Origin: a virus
Virus record (IMG/VR): IMGVR_UViG_3300036827_000116
Coordinates: 1-36,310 of that record
Strand: one strand, 5' to 3'
DNA: 36,310 bases
A model generated the notes under the pieces. That model made no database searches. It was not told the DNA's origin and saw only the letters and a program-made list of their open reading frames with translations. This document shows positions 21,007-29,063 of the stretch, piece after piece (within the stretch, counting starts at the first letter, position 1; the number at the start of each line of letters is the position of its first letter). Made by a program: the position numbers and the translations under genes.

Positions 21007-22956
21007 ATGGGTCAGGGGGACATCAGAGCCGGCGGCGCGTACGTCGAGTTGTTCGTCAAGGGCAACGTGGGCCCACAGCTCAACCTGGTGCAAAAGAAAC
21101 TCCAGCAGTTGGGCGAGAACATTACGTCGATCGGCAAACGTTTAGCGGGCATCGGGGCGGGCATCACCGCGCCGCTGTTGCTGGCGGCGCAGCGCTTCGC
21201 GTCGATGGGTGATGAAATCAACAAGGCCTCTCAGCGCACCGGCATCGGTGTCGAGCAGCTCGGCGCGCTCAAGTATGCGGCGGAGCAATCCGGGGCGTCG
21301 TTTGAGGATCTGGAGAGCGGCGTCAAGAAAATGGAGAAGACGCTGTTCGAAGCCGAAGCCGGATCGGCCGCGGCCAATCAGGCGCTGCGCGATTTGGGGC
21401 TGACGGCGGCGGGGCTCAAGGGGCAATCTCCCGATCAGCAACTGCTCGCGATCGGCGACGCGCTTTCCCACGTCCAAGACGCCGGCGCTCGCGCCGCGAT
21501 CGCGATGCAAATCTTCGGCAAGGGCGGCACGCAATTGCTGCCGCTGTTCGCCGATGGCGCGGAGGGCATGCGCAAGCTCACCGATCGGGCTAGGGAACTG
21601 GGCCTGGTGTTCAGCAAGGAAGACGCGGAAGCCGCAACCCGCTTCCGTGACATCTGTGAAGATTTGTGGAAGCAGGTGCAGGCGGTCGCATTTCAGGTTG
21701 GCGCGGCGGTGGCTCAGGCGCTTCAGCCCTTCGCGGAAGCGGCCACGCGCGTGCTCAGTTCCATCATCGAATGGATCAAAGAGAATCGGGCACTGGTCAT
21801 CGCCATTCTTGGCGCGGGGATCGCGCTCATCGCGGCCGGCACAGCGCTGATCGCATTTGGCACGGCGATTTCCGTAACGGGCGCGGCAATCGAAGGCCTG
21901 CTGGATGGGCTGGCGTTCACCAAGTCCGCGCTGCTCTTGCTCACCAACCCGATCGTACTGATTGGCGTTGGCCTTGTCGCGCTGGCCGGATATTTCCTTT
22001 TCTTCACCGAGACGGGCGGCAAGGCGCTGGCGTGGCTGTCCGGGAAATTCGACGAACTCAAATCAGACGCCACCGAAACATTCGGGGGCATCGCCGATGC
22101 GCTGGCCGCGGGCGACATCACGCTGGCCGCGCAATTGTTCTGGACGTTCTTAAAACTCGAATGGACCCGCGGCGTCGAGGCCATCAAGGGAATCTGGGCT
22201 CCGCTGGTGATCTGGTGGAATGACACGATCTTTGGAATGCAATCCACCTTTGCGTTGATCGGCGCGGGCATCGAGACGATCTGGGCGAGTCTGGTGTACG
22301 GCATGGGGACCATCTTCGACGGCTTTGTACATTACAGCACGCTCGGCATTTTAAAATTGCTCGACACGTTTCAGGGGCCCGTGCTCAAGCTGCTCGGCAT
22401 CTCCGCCAAGCTACTCGGGCTCGGCAAGGATTTCGCCGACTTTCAAAAGACGCTCGCTCAAAGCTCTCCGCAGCAATTGATTGCTTTGGAAAACCAGCGC
22501 TATGCCGGCGACACCAGCAATTCAGACGACTACCAGAAGCGGCTCGACGGTGTGCATGCTGAACTCGACAAGACGCTGGCGGAACTGGCGGACGCGCACA
22601 AAAAGGCGAACGACAAAACCAAGGACGATTCCGCCGATGAGATTGCCAAGCTGGAAAAACGCAAAGCGGAGTTGCAGGCGCAGCTGGCGGCGCTGCGCGA
22701 GAAGGCGCACGTTGAAAAAGACCATGCGCTCATCACGAACCTTCCGCCCAAACCCAATTTTGATAACGACCCGTTTGCCGCGGCCGGCGCGGGGGCGGCG
22801 GCAAAGTCGGCGGGCATTTTCAACTCGGCGGCGATTTTAGCGCTGCAAAGTTCCGGTCAATCCACGCAAGATCAGATTCGGCAAAACACTTTGGATTCCG
22901 CCAACAGCCTGAAAAAGATCGAGCGGACAAAGATCAATTTCCAGTTCGGACCGTGA
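21007..22956 (+). CDS. Tape measure protein
   Basis: A 649-residue protein. The N-part, VELFVKGNVGPQLNLVQKKLQQLGENITSIGKRLAGIGAGITAPLLLAAQRFASMGDEINKASQRTGI, is typical of tail tape measures. Two hydrophobic stretches lie near 261-295 and 308-335 (membrane or pore segments used at DNA injection). A charged coiled coil runs about 499-575. The known ruler relation (about 0.15 nm per residue) predicts a tail near 100 nm. The start is two bases after the gp10-like stop, with a GGATAACG spacer only. No peptidase or lysozyme domain is apparent. Confidence 0.9.
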   Translation: MGQGDIRAGGAYVELFVKGNVGPQLNLVQKKLQQLGENITSIGKRLAGIGAGITAPLLLAAQRFASMGDEINKASQRTGIGVEQLGALKYAAEQSGASFEDLESGVKKMEKTLFEAEAGSAAANQALRDLGLTAAGLKGQSPDQQLLAIGDALSHVQDAGARAAIAMQIFGKGGTQLLPLFADGAEGMRKLTDRARELGLVFSKEDAEAATRFRDICEDLWKQVQAVAFQVGAAVAQALQPFAEAATRVLSSIIEWIKENRALVIAILGAGIALIAAGTALIAFGTAISVTGAAIEGLLDGLAFTKSALLLLTNPIVLIGVGLVALAGYFLFFTETGGKALAWLSGKFDELKSDATETFGGIADALAAGDITLAAQLFWTFLKLEWTRGVEAIKGIWAPLVIWWNDTIFGMQSTFALIGAGIETIWASLVYGMGTIFDGFVHYSTLGILKLLDTFQGPVLKLLGISAKLLGLGKDFADFQKTLAQSSPQQLIALENQRYAGDTSNSDDYQKRLDGVHAELDKTLAELADAHKKANDKTKDDSADEIAKLEKRKAELQAQLAALREKAHVEKDHALITNLPPKPNFDNDPFAAAGAGAAAKSAGIFNSAAILALQSSGQSTQDQIRQNTLDSANSLKKIERTKINFQFGP

Positions 22957-22976
22957 CGCGCGGGCTTAGCCGTTAG

Positions 22977-22991
22977 CCAGGTCAGTCACAG
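22977..22991 (+). promoter_or_regulatory. Intergenic word copy 6 (CCAGGTCAGTCACAG)
   Basis: A full copy after the tape measure stop (itself in CCGTGACG). It is followed by a run of G and GGGGGACAG before the ATG at 23014. Confidence 0.75.
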
Positions 22992-23013
22992 CAGCGGGGG
23001 GGGCGGGGGACAG

Positions 23014-23874
23014 ATGCCAGTTGTAGTCGATGAATGTTTCAAGAGCCGCCAGCAGACCGGCGTTGACGCGCAGCGCACCTTTTACATCAAGGGCACCAGC
23101 GATCAGGACGCGGCGCGCAATGCGATGCTCGCGCACGTGGACTGCCCGGCATCACTGACGGTTACCAGCGTGTCCGGTCCCGTCACGTTCGGAATCAACT
23201 ACAACGAATGCGGCGTCGAGGAAATCGACAATCAGCGCTGGCTCGGCACCGCCAAGTGGGCATCGCCGGCCAGCGGCGGCAATCAGCCCATTGGATTTTT
23301 CCAACTGTCGTTTGACATCTCCGGCCAGAACCAGCGCATCACGTGCAGCCGCCAGACCATCAACAAATACAAATCCCCGGCGACGGGCGTGGTGCAGCGC
23401 GATTTTAAAGGCGCGATCAATGTCAGCCAGGACGGCACCATCGACGGGACCGAAATCCTGATTCCCGCCGTCAGCTACACCGCCAAGCAAATTTACGGAC
23501 CCGGGCAAATCACCCGCGCCTTCGTGCGCAACCTCGCGAGCATCGTCGGCAGCGTCAATGACGGCATCTACCAGGGCTATCAGCCGGGCGAGTTGCTTTT
23601 GACCTCAGTCACCGGCGTGCCGCGCTCGGACCTCGCCTACGACCTCACTTTTAAATTCGGCGTTTCGCTGAATGAGGACAGCCTCACCGTCGGCGACATC
23701 ACCGGCATTCAGAAGGACGGCTGGGATTATCTCTGGGTCTACTACGAGAGCAAATCGTACGGCGCAGACGGCGTCACGGTTTTCAACAAGGTGCCCATCA
23801 ACGCTTTCGTCGAGCGCGTCTACCGGCGCAACAACTATAGCACGCTCGGACTCTCACAACTTTTAAACTCGTGA
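23014..23874 (+). CDS. Distal tail/baseplate-like protein
   Basis: A 286-residue beta-rich protein. It starts MPVVVDECFKSRQQTGVDAQRTFYIKGTSDQDAARNAML and carries strands throughout (SLTVTSVSGPVTFGI, TFKFGVSLNEDSL, WDYLWVYYESKSY) with an ending FVERVYRRNNYSTLGL. The position immediately after the tape measure is where distal tail and tail-tip proteins lie. A GGGGGACAG site precedes it. The family is not recognised by sequence. The stop overlaps the next GTG. Confidence 0.62.
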   Translation: MPVVVDECFKSRQQTGVDAQRTFYIKGTSDQDAARNAMLAHVDCPASLTVTSVSGPVTFGINYNECGVEEIDNQRWLGTAKWASPASGGNQPIGFFQLSFDISGQNQRITCSRQTINKYKSPATGVVQRDFKGAINVSQDGTIDGTEILIPAVSYTAKQIYGPGQITRAFVRNLASIVGSVNDGIYQGYQPGELLLTSVTGVPRSDLAYDLTFKFGVSLNEDSLTVGDITGIQKDGWDYLWVYYESKSYGADGVTVFNKVPINAFVERVYRRNNYSTLGLSQLLNS

Positions 23875-24731
23875 ACTATACCAAGGTCAATCCCGGCGAC
23901 GATCTGAGCATTCCCGCGACGGTGTGGAATGCGCTTCTGGATTTGCTTGGCGACTCGCGCGGCACCGCGGGCGAGAAGCCGCGCGTTCTGAGCCGCGCCA
24001 CTCCCTACGCCGGCGACGTCGTGCAGGTTCAGAACGGCACGAGCGACAACATCGACCCGTTTCGCGCGCTGTGCTTGAGCGATCTGGTTGTCAAACCCCA
24101 GATCAGCGGCGAAGTCAACGTGAACTTTCTTTTCAACGGCACCAAGCCGGGACCGGGGGCGCGGGGAAAGTGGGGCATCGTGCTCGACGGACTCGCGCCC
24201 GGGCAAATCGGCTCCGCCGTCGTGATGGGCATCAGCATCGCGTGGATCAATCTGGCCAGCGTCGCCGATCTGCATGTCGAGGCGGATCCCGCATCGGCCT
24301 ACGTCCTGAAAAGTCAGGGGCGCGGCGCGCCTATCCTCTGGGTGGACGGCGGCGTGGGAAGCGCCACAACCAGCGGCGAGCAGTGGGCCATCATTCGCAT
24401 CACCGGGCCGGACAACGCAATGTTTCCCGTGCACGTCACCAAAGACGGCGGAAGCTTCAGCCCGACGTGCAGCGCGACCTATACCGTCAAAGACATCAGT
24501 GACCAGGACCTTGCGGACGGGTCGAGCTCCACCGCCACGAAAAAAGTCCCCGAAGCGCGCTGGGCCGACGCGGCGGCGTTGGTCCCGTTCCACGCTGTGG
24601 CGGACAAATCCGGGGGCTGGGCGTACTACGACTCCGGGGGAAATCTGAAATTGAAATCGGTCGACCAGGAATGGCCGGTGCCGGTCAGCTGCGCCGACGT
24701 GGCCAGCGGAAGCGGGAGCGGCGGTGGCTAA
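23871..24731 (+). CDS. Virion-like protein, tail tip region
   Basis: A 286-residue protein from GTG 23871 (GTGA overlap). The N-end, TKVNPGDDLSIPATVWNALLDLLGDSR, is a type seen in phage structural blocks. A middle beta region follows (VNVNFLFNGTKPGPGARGKWGIVLDGLAPGQIGSAVVMGIS), then a Gly/Ser tail. It probably forms part of the tail tip or side fibres together with its two neighbours. No enzymatic motif is visible. Confidence 0.58.
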   Translation: MNYTKVNPGDDLSIPATVWNALLDLLGDSRGTAGEKPRVLSRATPYAGDVVQVQNGTSDNIDPFRALCLSDLVVKPQISGEVNVNFLFNGTKPGPGARGKWGIVLDGLAPGQIGSAVVMGISIAWINLASVADLHVEADPASAYVLKSQGRGAPILWVDGGVGSATTSGEQWAIIRITGPDNAMFPVHVTKDGGSFSPTCSATYTVKDISDQDLADGSSSTATKKVPEARWADAAALVPFHAVADKSGGWAYYDSGGNLKLKSVDQEWPVPVSCADVASGSGSGGG

Positions 24732-25650
24732 GGGACTTCTCGCGCACCAGGGAATGAAACTGATCCGCGGACACGGCGTGCTGATTGGCACCGACGGAGA
24801 CCCGTGCTGTTGCGTGACTCCGGACTATCGTTGCGGCGGCTGTAAGTGGAAATCCCCAAGCTGCATCAAGCTCGTGCTCACGCAGACGATTCGCGATCAA
24901 GTCGGCGACGTGATTTTGGGCGGCACAAACACGTGGGTGGTGATGGTCAACGCCTGCACCGGCGAGAACCTCAGCTCCTGCTATCGCTTTGACCCGCTGC
25001 CAGACAACACCGTAGGCGAGGCGGCGATTGATTGGCGTCCCTCTGGAGCGGAAGGCGGCGGCGGCGGAATCGCGGGCGGCCCCGTCGTCTACTTTATGGG
25101 CGACACGTTCGGGACCGCAGGCGTCGATGACACCGTCTCGGCAACCGGTGATTGTCTCGGCGCGCATTTTCATGAGGAGCTGGGAGATTCCGAACCCGAG
25201 GAGGATGGGAATTTTTTCCAGAACATCATCGACTTGACCGCGACGGTTACGGATGGTGACTGCGGCGCAGGCCCCTGCGACGAGCCAAGCAGCGGCACGG
25301 GCAGTGGAACGGGGACCGGCACGGGAACGGGCGATGACTGCTCTTGCTCAGACTGTAGTCCCACGTATACGGCGACGTGGTCTGGTTTCACGGGGGATCA
25401 GGCACCGCTCAATGGCAAATCGTTCACGATCGAAAAAGACACGTCCGATGGCGGCGGCTGCGGTTATCAAGGCGACGATCCGGACGGATCAGAGGACGAG
25501 TTTGACTTTACCTGTTCCGGCGGCGTCTGGTCAGTAACCGACATCGAAGGCGTTGCGGTTTTCGGCACCGTCACCGGCAGTTGTCCCACGGGCACCTTTA
25601 GCATCTTTGTGACCACGTCCGGGGACTCGGGCTTTTTAACGATCGCGTGA
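24724..25650 (+). CDS. Cysteine-rich Gly/Thr-repeat virion-like protein
   Basis: A 308-residue protein from GTG 24724. The N-part has DPCCCVTPDYRCGGCKWKSPSC, then beta strands. A linker of GSGTGTGTG type (near 195-206) is followed by DDCSCSDCSPTYTATWSGFTGDQ, a second Cys-rich beta domain that ends with CPTGTFSIFVTTSGDSG. At least 18 cysteines suggest disulfides outside the cell or metal binding. Similar Cys-rich linker proteins are, from memory, frequent in Planctomycetota-associated phage regions. A tail-tip adhesin is the best guess. Confidence 0.58.
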   Translation: MAKGLLAHQGMKLIRGHGVLIGTDGDPCCCVTPDYRCGGCKWKSPSCIKLVLTQTIRDQVGDVILGGTNTWVVMVNACTGENLSSCYRFDPLPDNTVGEAAIDWRPSGAEGGGGGIAGGPVVYFMGDTFGTAGVDDTVSATGDCLGAHFHEELGDSEPEEDGNFFQNIIDLTATVTDGDCGAGPCDEPSSGTGSGTGTGTGTGDDCSCSDCSPTYTATWSGFTGDQAPLNGKSFTIEKDTSDGGGCGYQGDDPDGSEDEFDFTCSGGVWSVTDIEGVAVFGTVTGSCPTGTFSIFVTTSGDSGFLTIA

Positions 25651-25661
25651 TTAGGGGACAG

Positions 25662-27407
25662 ATGGCCGGCGCATTCGCGAAACTCACTGAGACCACAAAG
25701 CGCTTCACGCCGACAGAGCCGTTGAAAAAATCGGCCGCGGCAGGCGCGGGAGCGGGGACGGAGTTGTCCAAGCTGCTTCATCCGTTTGGAATCCAACCCA
25801 GCGCAGATTGCAGTTGCCGCCGGCACGCCGAAACGATGGACCGCAACGGCGTCGATTGGTGCGAAAATCATTTTGACGAAATCATGGGTTGGTTGCGGAC
25901 CGAAGCGGCGGGGCGCGGCTATCCTTTTATAACACCGCTGGCGGCAAAAGTTCTCAGGATCGCGATTGCCCGCGCGCGGAAAAAACGCCGTGGAACCTTT
26001 GGCACCGATGCGATTCATGTCCATCATTCGGCGACGGGCCTGGGCGATGCGATCGGCGGACTGTATGCCGTGTGCGGTCTGGCCGACGCGACGGGGAAAC
26101 CCATCATCTACCACGCTCACTCCGCCAAGTGGCTCTATCGCGTCGCGCATCCGGGTGTAACCATCGTGCCGATCGAAGAGGGGCGCGAAGGCCCCGACAT
26201 CAACGGCGGCGACGAAGGCTATCGCCGTCAAATCCAATCGGCCGCAACACGAGTGACAGACTATTGCGGCAATCTCGCGCAGGCGTTGGGCATCGCGCCA
26301 TTCGCCGCGGCGCGCCCCCGGCAAATCGATCGCGCGATCGGGAATCGTGTCATCGGGGAAAAATATGTTGTGCTCTCTCCCTTCGGAACGCATGGCAGCC
26401 GGGATTGGCCGCGCGACAAGTGGCGGGAACTGGGCGGGGTTTTGCGCGATCAAAATATCCGCGTGATTCCCATCGGTGCATCGCGGCACGCGGAGATTCT
26501 GAAATCGACGTTCAACGGGCTCGGCGGCGTGTCGTGGTTTTGGGGGCAGTCGCCGGAATGGGTGATCGATCTGGTATCGGGCGCATCGTGCGTGATCGGA
26601 AACGATTCGGGCGTCGCTCATCTGGCGGGGCTCTTGGGCGTGCCGGCGCTGGCGATTCACGCCGGCTGTCTGCCGCATCCGTTTCTTTACGACATGTCGC
26701 CATCCGTGGAATCGATCACGGCCGGCGAGGATTTGCCGCGCAGTGATCACAACAGCATCGCGCTGGGAAAAGTTCCGGTGGCGGCGGTGTATAAAACACT
26801 CGCCGCAAAACTCGGTTTGGATGACAGCATGACGGCGGCGGGCGATCTGCTGAATGCGGTTCAATCGGAAACGCTGCTCGATCGCGATCGCTTGCGCGTG
26901 ATTCTTGCGCGCAGCCGCGCGGCGTCGAAGCTTGCGGGCGACATCGCCGAAGTGGGGGTGTATCGGGGCGGCACGTCTAAACTGCTGGCGCTGGCCAATC
27001 CGCATAAAACCATTCATTCCTTCGACACGTTCACCGGCATCGCGAATGCGGGCGCGGATGATCTGCACAGCAACGGTGATTTTGATTTGGGCGGACAAAT
27101 TCCGCCGGCGTTGAATCAACCGAACATCGCGGTGCACGTTGGATTGTTCCCGTCGACGGCCGGCGACGGCGGGGGCGGGAAATATTGCTTCGCTCACTTC
27201 GACGGCGACACCTATGAAAGCTGCCGTGCGTTCATCGAATATTTTACGCCGCGGATGACCGCGGGCGGGGCGATGGTGTTCGACGATTACCGGTGGCACA
27301 AATGCCCGGGCGTCGAGCGCGCGCTGCTGGAAGTTTTTGCGCCGGATCGAATCGAGCAGACCGGACCGACCCAAGCGCTGGTAACCATTGGAGAAATAAA
27401 ATGCTGA
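25662..27407 (+). CDS. Glycosyltransferase (GT9-like) / TylF-like methyltransferase fusion
   Basis: A protein of about 581 residues with three parts. The first 95 residues hold CSCRRHAETMDRNGVDWCENHFDEIMGWLRTEAAGRGYPFIT, a small Cys/His-containing domain. Next is a heptosyltransferase-like domain with HHSATGLGDAIGGLYAV, SPFGTHGSRDWPRDKWRELG and GNDSGVAHLAGLLGVPALAIHAG. The last 180 residues are a TylF/macrocin O-methyltransferase-like SAM enzyme (DIAEVGVYRGGTSKLLA, IHSFDTFTGI, FDGDTYESCRAFIEYF, MVFDDYRWHKCPGVERAL). It probably adds and methylates a sugar on virion proteins or on the host surface. The start at 25662 has AGGGGACAG; GTG 25647 is an alternative overlapping the previous stop. Confidence 0.85.
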   Translation: MAGAFAKLTETTKRFTPTEPLKKSAAAGAGAGTELSKLLHPFGIQPSADCSCRRHAETMDRNGVDWCENHFDEIMGWLRTEAAGRGYPFITPLAAKVLRIAIARARKKRRGTFGTDAIHVHHSATGLGDAIGGLYAVCGLADATGKPIIYHAHSAKWLYRVAHPGVTIVPIEEGREGPDINGGDEGYRRQIQSAATRVTDYCGNLAQALGIAPFAAARPRQIDRAIGNRVIGEKYVVLSPFGTHGSRDWPRDKWRELGGVLRDQNIRVIPIGASRHAEILKSTFNGLGGVSWFWGQSPEWVIDLVSGASCVIGNDSGVAHLAGLLGVPALAIHAGCLPHPFLYDMSPSVESITAGEDLPRSDHNSIALGKVPVAAVYKTLAAKLGLDDSMTAAGDLLNAVQSETLLDRDRLRVILARSRAASKLAGDIAEVGVYRGGTSKLLALANPHKTIHSFDTFTGIANAGADDLHSNGDFDLGGQIPPALNQPNIAVHVGLFPSTAGDGGGGKYCFAHFDGDTYESCRAFIEYFTPRMTAGGAMVFDDYRWHKCPGVERALLEVFAPDRIEQTGPTQALVTIGEIKC

Positions 27408-27487
27408 CAGGCGGCACGGTTCTTTTCATCTACGGAGCGTTCGTCACGGGCGTGGTGTTTTTTGTTCTGTGGCTGGTCCGGCGCTGA
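27401..27487 (+). CDS. 28-residue membrane peptide
   Basis: The frame MLTGGTVLFIYGAFVTGVVF then FVLWLVRR is a single hydrophobic helix with a basic end. The start follows GGAGAAATAAA and overlaps the glycosyltransferase stop. The 3' end overlaps the minus-strand gene 27444-27887 tail to tail. It is short enough for chance, but the Shine-Dalgarno and coupling support it. Confidence 0.5.
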   Translation: MLTGGTVLFIYGAFVTGVVFFVLWLVRR

Positions 27488-27887
27488 TTCCCCGCATGAC
27501 GAGCTGCTGCTCCCACGCCTCTTTGGCCCAACCAATCTCGTTTTCGAGAAGGGCCTCTTTCACCGGATCGAGGCCCACCCGGTACGTGATGTTTCCGTAT
27601 CGTCTTACCATCGTCATCGCCGCCGACTCTTTGGCCCAATCAATCCCTTTTTCGAGAAGGGCCTCTTTCGTAGTGAAGTCGCGGGAAGGATCGAACGCGA
27701 AAGACGCGACCCACGCAAGGCCAGTGCCTTTGCATTTGTCACATTTCACGACCGACACCAGCAGCGCGATCGAGCCTGAACCTTTGCACGCTGGGCATTT
27801 GTCTTGCGGCATGATCAGATTATATCGGCGGGATCCGGCATCACCATTCACGGCGTTAGGATCTGCGCATGTCAGTCGGCTCTCCAT
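27444..27887 (-). CDS. Zinc-finger protein with DnaJ-type CxxCxGxG motifs
   Basis: A 147-residue protein. CPACKGSG and CDKCKGTG make one DnaJ-type zinc finger. Then come two related segments, KEALLEKGIDWAKESAAMTM and VKEALLENEIGWAKEAWEQQL, a helical tandem repeat of about 38 residues. The start at 27887 has GGGAGGG eight bases upstream and a good promoter (TTGACC, 17 bases, TAATAT) about 50 bases before it. An inner ATG at 27812 is possible. It is the only strongly promoted leftward gene beside the control region. It might act as a regulator or adaptor of lysogeny or replication; inference. Confidence 0.75.
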   Translation of the reverse strand: MESRLTCADPNAVNGDAGSRRYNLIMPQDKCPACKGSGSIALLVSVVKCDKCKGTGLAWVASFAFDPSRDFTTKEALLEKGIDWAKESAAMTMVRRYGNITYRVGLDPVKEALLENEIGWAKEAWEQQLVMRGISAGPATEQKTPRP

Positions 27888-27943
27888 GCTTTGAGCCCTC
27901 CCGACTTTAAAGCCCTGGGTCCGGGCGGGTAAGTGATGCTCAG

Positions 27944-27972
27944 ATATTATCGATTGCCCGCGGGCCGGTCAA
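27944..27972 (-). promoter_or_regulatory. Leftward sigma70-like promoter with palindromic spacer
   Basis: Read on the minus strand: -35 TTGACC (27967-27972), a 17-base spacer, -10 TAATAT (27944-27949). The spacer contains the perfect palindrome GCCCGCGGGC (27956-27965), a possible operator. Predicted transcription starts near 27937 and leads into the zinc-finger gene at 27887. Confidence 0.65.
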
Positions 27973-28107
27973 TATAAATCTTGCAGAAAAGAAAGAATTA
28001 TTTTAGAGTGGGGTTATGAATGGTAACGATATACTTGGCTCACCATCGCTAGATTCCTTGATGGTTTAAGGGGTTATGACAATCCGAAAAATAATTAGAT
28101 TTAACGC

Positions 28108-28135
28108 TTGCAATCATTACCAAGTTTGGTAATAT
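28108..28135 (+). promoter_or_regulatory. Rightward promoter with operator in its spacer
   Basis: -35 TTGCAA (28108-28113), a 16-base spacer and -10 TAATAT (28130-28135). The palindrome ATTACCAAGTTTGGTAAT (28116-28133; arms ATTACCAA and TTGGTAAT) fills the spacer and the start of the -10, as expected for a repressor that blocks RNA polymerase. Probable start near 28142; the leader contains a small CCTGC/GCAGG hairpin (28164-28180 region) and AAAGGAG before the ATG at 28202. Confidence 0.65.
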
Positions 28136-28201
28136 TCCTACATCAGTTGAGTAACTGATCCGAGCCTGCCGGACGCAGGATTGCTGGTAAAGGAGCAAGT
28201 C

Positions 28202-28591
28202 ATGAGTCAAGTAACTGTTGCAGTTGCCTTCGAGGATTCCGGGGAATCGTCTTGGAGCGGTCCGGCCTATTTGATTAAAGCCCTGAAGGCAGCGGATTGG
28301 GAAGCCCCCAACGCCCCCAAAGTAATCGCGGGCTATGAACTCATCGCCCACAAATCCAACGCCGCTACTCAATGCGACGAATACGTTTACGAATTGGCCT
28401 CGAATACCATCCTTCGATTGGCCGAGGAGTTGATCGCAAATCAGAGCGAAAATATCACCGCACAAGCTGCCTTGAGCGGAGACAATTATGCGGTCGTCTT
28501 GCAGTCCCCGTCCGAGCAAAAGAAGTTTTCGACAGAGCAGGAAGCCGAAATGCGAGAATGGATCGACGCTGGTGGTTTTACGGCCTTCTGA
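28202..28591 (+). CDS. Unknown protein, first gene of the rightward control operon
   Basis: A 129-residue acidic protein. The start at 28202 has AAAGGAG seven bases upstream, a canonical site unlike the GGGGGA used in the structural block. It has a beta-like N-end (QVTVAVAFEDSGESSW), a central helix (EYVYELASNTILRLAEELIANQ) and an acidic end. It is the first gene behind the operator-bearing promoter and is followed by a clear terminator. Its position suggests an early or lysogeny-linked role; no family is recognised. Confidence 0.72.
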   Translation: MSQVTVAVAFEDSGESSWSGPAYLIKALKAADWEAPNAPKVIAGYELIAHKSNAATQCDEYVYELASNTILRLAEELIANQSENITAQAALSGDNYAVVLQSPSEQKKFSTEQEAEMREWIDAGGFTAF

Positions 28592-28620
28592 CCCTTTACC
28601 CGCGCCAGTCGCGGTTACTT

Positions 28621-28651
28621 CCCCGGATCGGAAACGGTTCGGGGTTGTTTT
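28621..28651 (+). terminator. Rho-independent terminator with GAAA tetraloop
   Basis: CCCCGGATCG-GAAA-CGGTTCGGGG forms a ten-pair RNA stem (two G-U pairs) closed by a GNRA loop, followed by TTGTTTT. It ends directly before the ATG at 28652, so it could attenuate expression of the HTH genes downstream. Confidence 0.8.
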
Positions 28652-29062
28652 ATGGATTACGGATTCTCGCTTTCTTCTCTCATCCATGCAGGTCATGAAG
28701 CGATCAGAGTTCAAATTAGCGCTTTGACTCCGAGTGCCAGGACCGCTTTGATTGAACGTTCGAAATTCCAATTCGGACACTTCTACGCATGGCTTCGAGG
28801 TAACGACAAGGCTATCAAGGCACATAAGCTCGATGACCTCCTTGCGCAATTGAGACTGCATCTTTATGCAAATTCGGGCAAGATAAAGTGCAGCGGGGCG
28901 CGATGGGGCCGAAAGCAAAAAGCATGGAACCTTGTCGATTGGAGCAAATCGACTTCGGAAATCGCGAAGATGATGGGCGTAACTCCTGTCAGCGCCAGCG
29001 TAGCTCGTCGAAAGTTTGCCCCCAAAACAGTTGGCAAATGGAAAACCAGAAAGAGGGTATGA
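28652..29062 (+). CDS. Helix-turn-helix DNA-binding protein
   Basis: A 136-residue basic protein. The C-terminal 45 residues, NLVDWSKSTSEIAKMMGVTP then ASVARRKFAPKT, carry a helix-turn-helix of a kind common in phage regulators (DWSKTxxEIAxxLGV). The N-terminal half (IRVQISALTPSARTALIERSKFQFGHFYAWLRGN) is predicted helical. The ATG lies directly after the terminator U-tract, with a GGGG eight bases upstream. It is probably a regulator of the same operon; which promoter it binds is unknown. Confidence 0.72.
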   Translation: MDYGFSLSSLIHAGHEAIRVQISALTPSARTALIERSKFQFGHFYAWLRGNDKAIKAHKLDDLLAQLRLHLYANSGKIKCSGARWGRKQKAWNLVDWSKSTSEIAKMMGVTPVSASVARRKFAPKTVGKWKTRKRV

Positions 29063-29063
29063 G

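Noticed and set aside
2408-26893. GCGATCGC palindromes as a sign of a cyanobacterial host (HIP1)
   Set aside because: About seven copies are seen, mild enrichment at this base composition and far below the density in HIP1-rich cyanobacteria; several are tied to the GTCAC repeats.
25467-27374. A 635-codon minus-strand frame opposite the glycosyltransferase fusion
   Set aside because: Arg/His-rich shadow of a gene with clear glycosyltransferase and methyltransferase motifs; GC-rich third positions keep antisense frames open.
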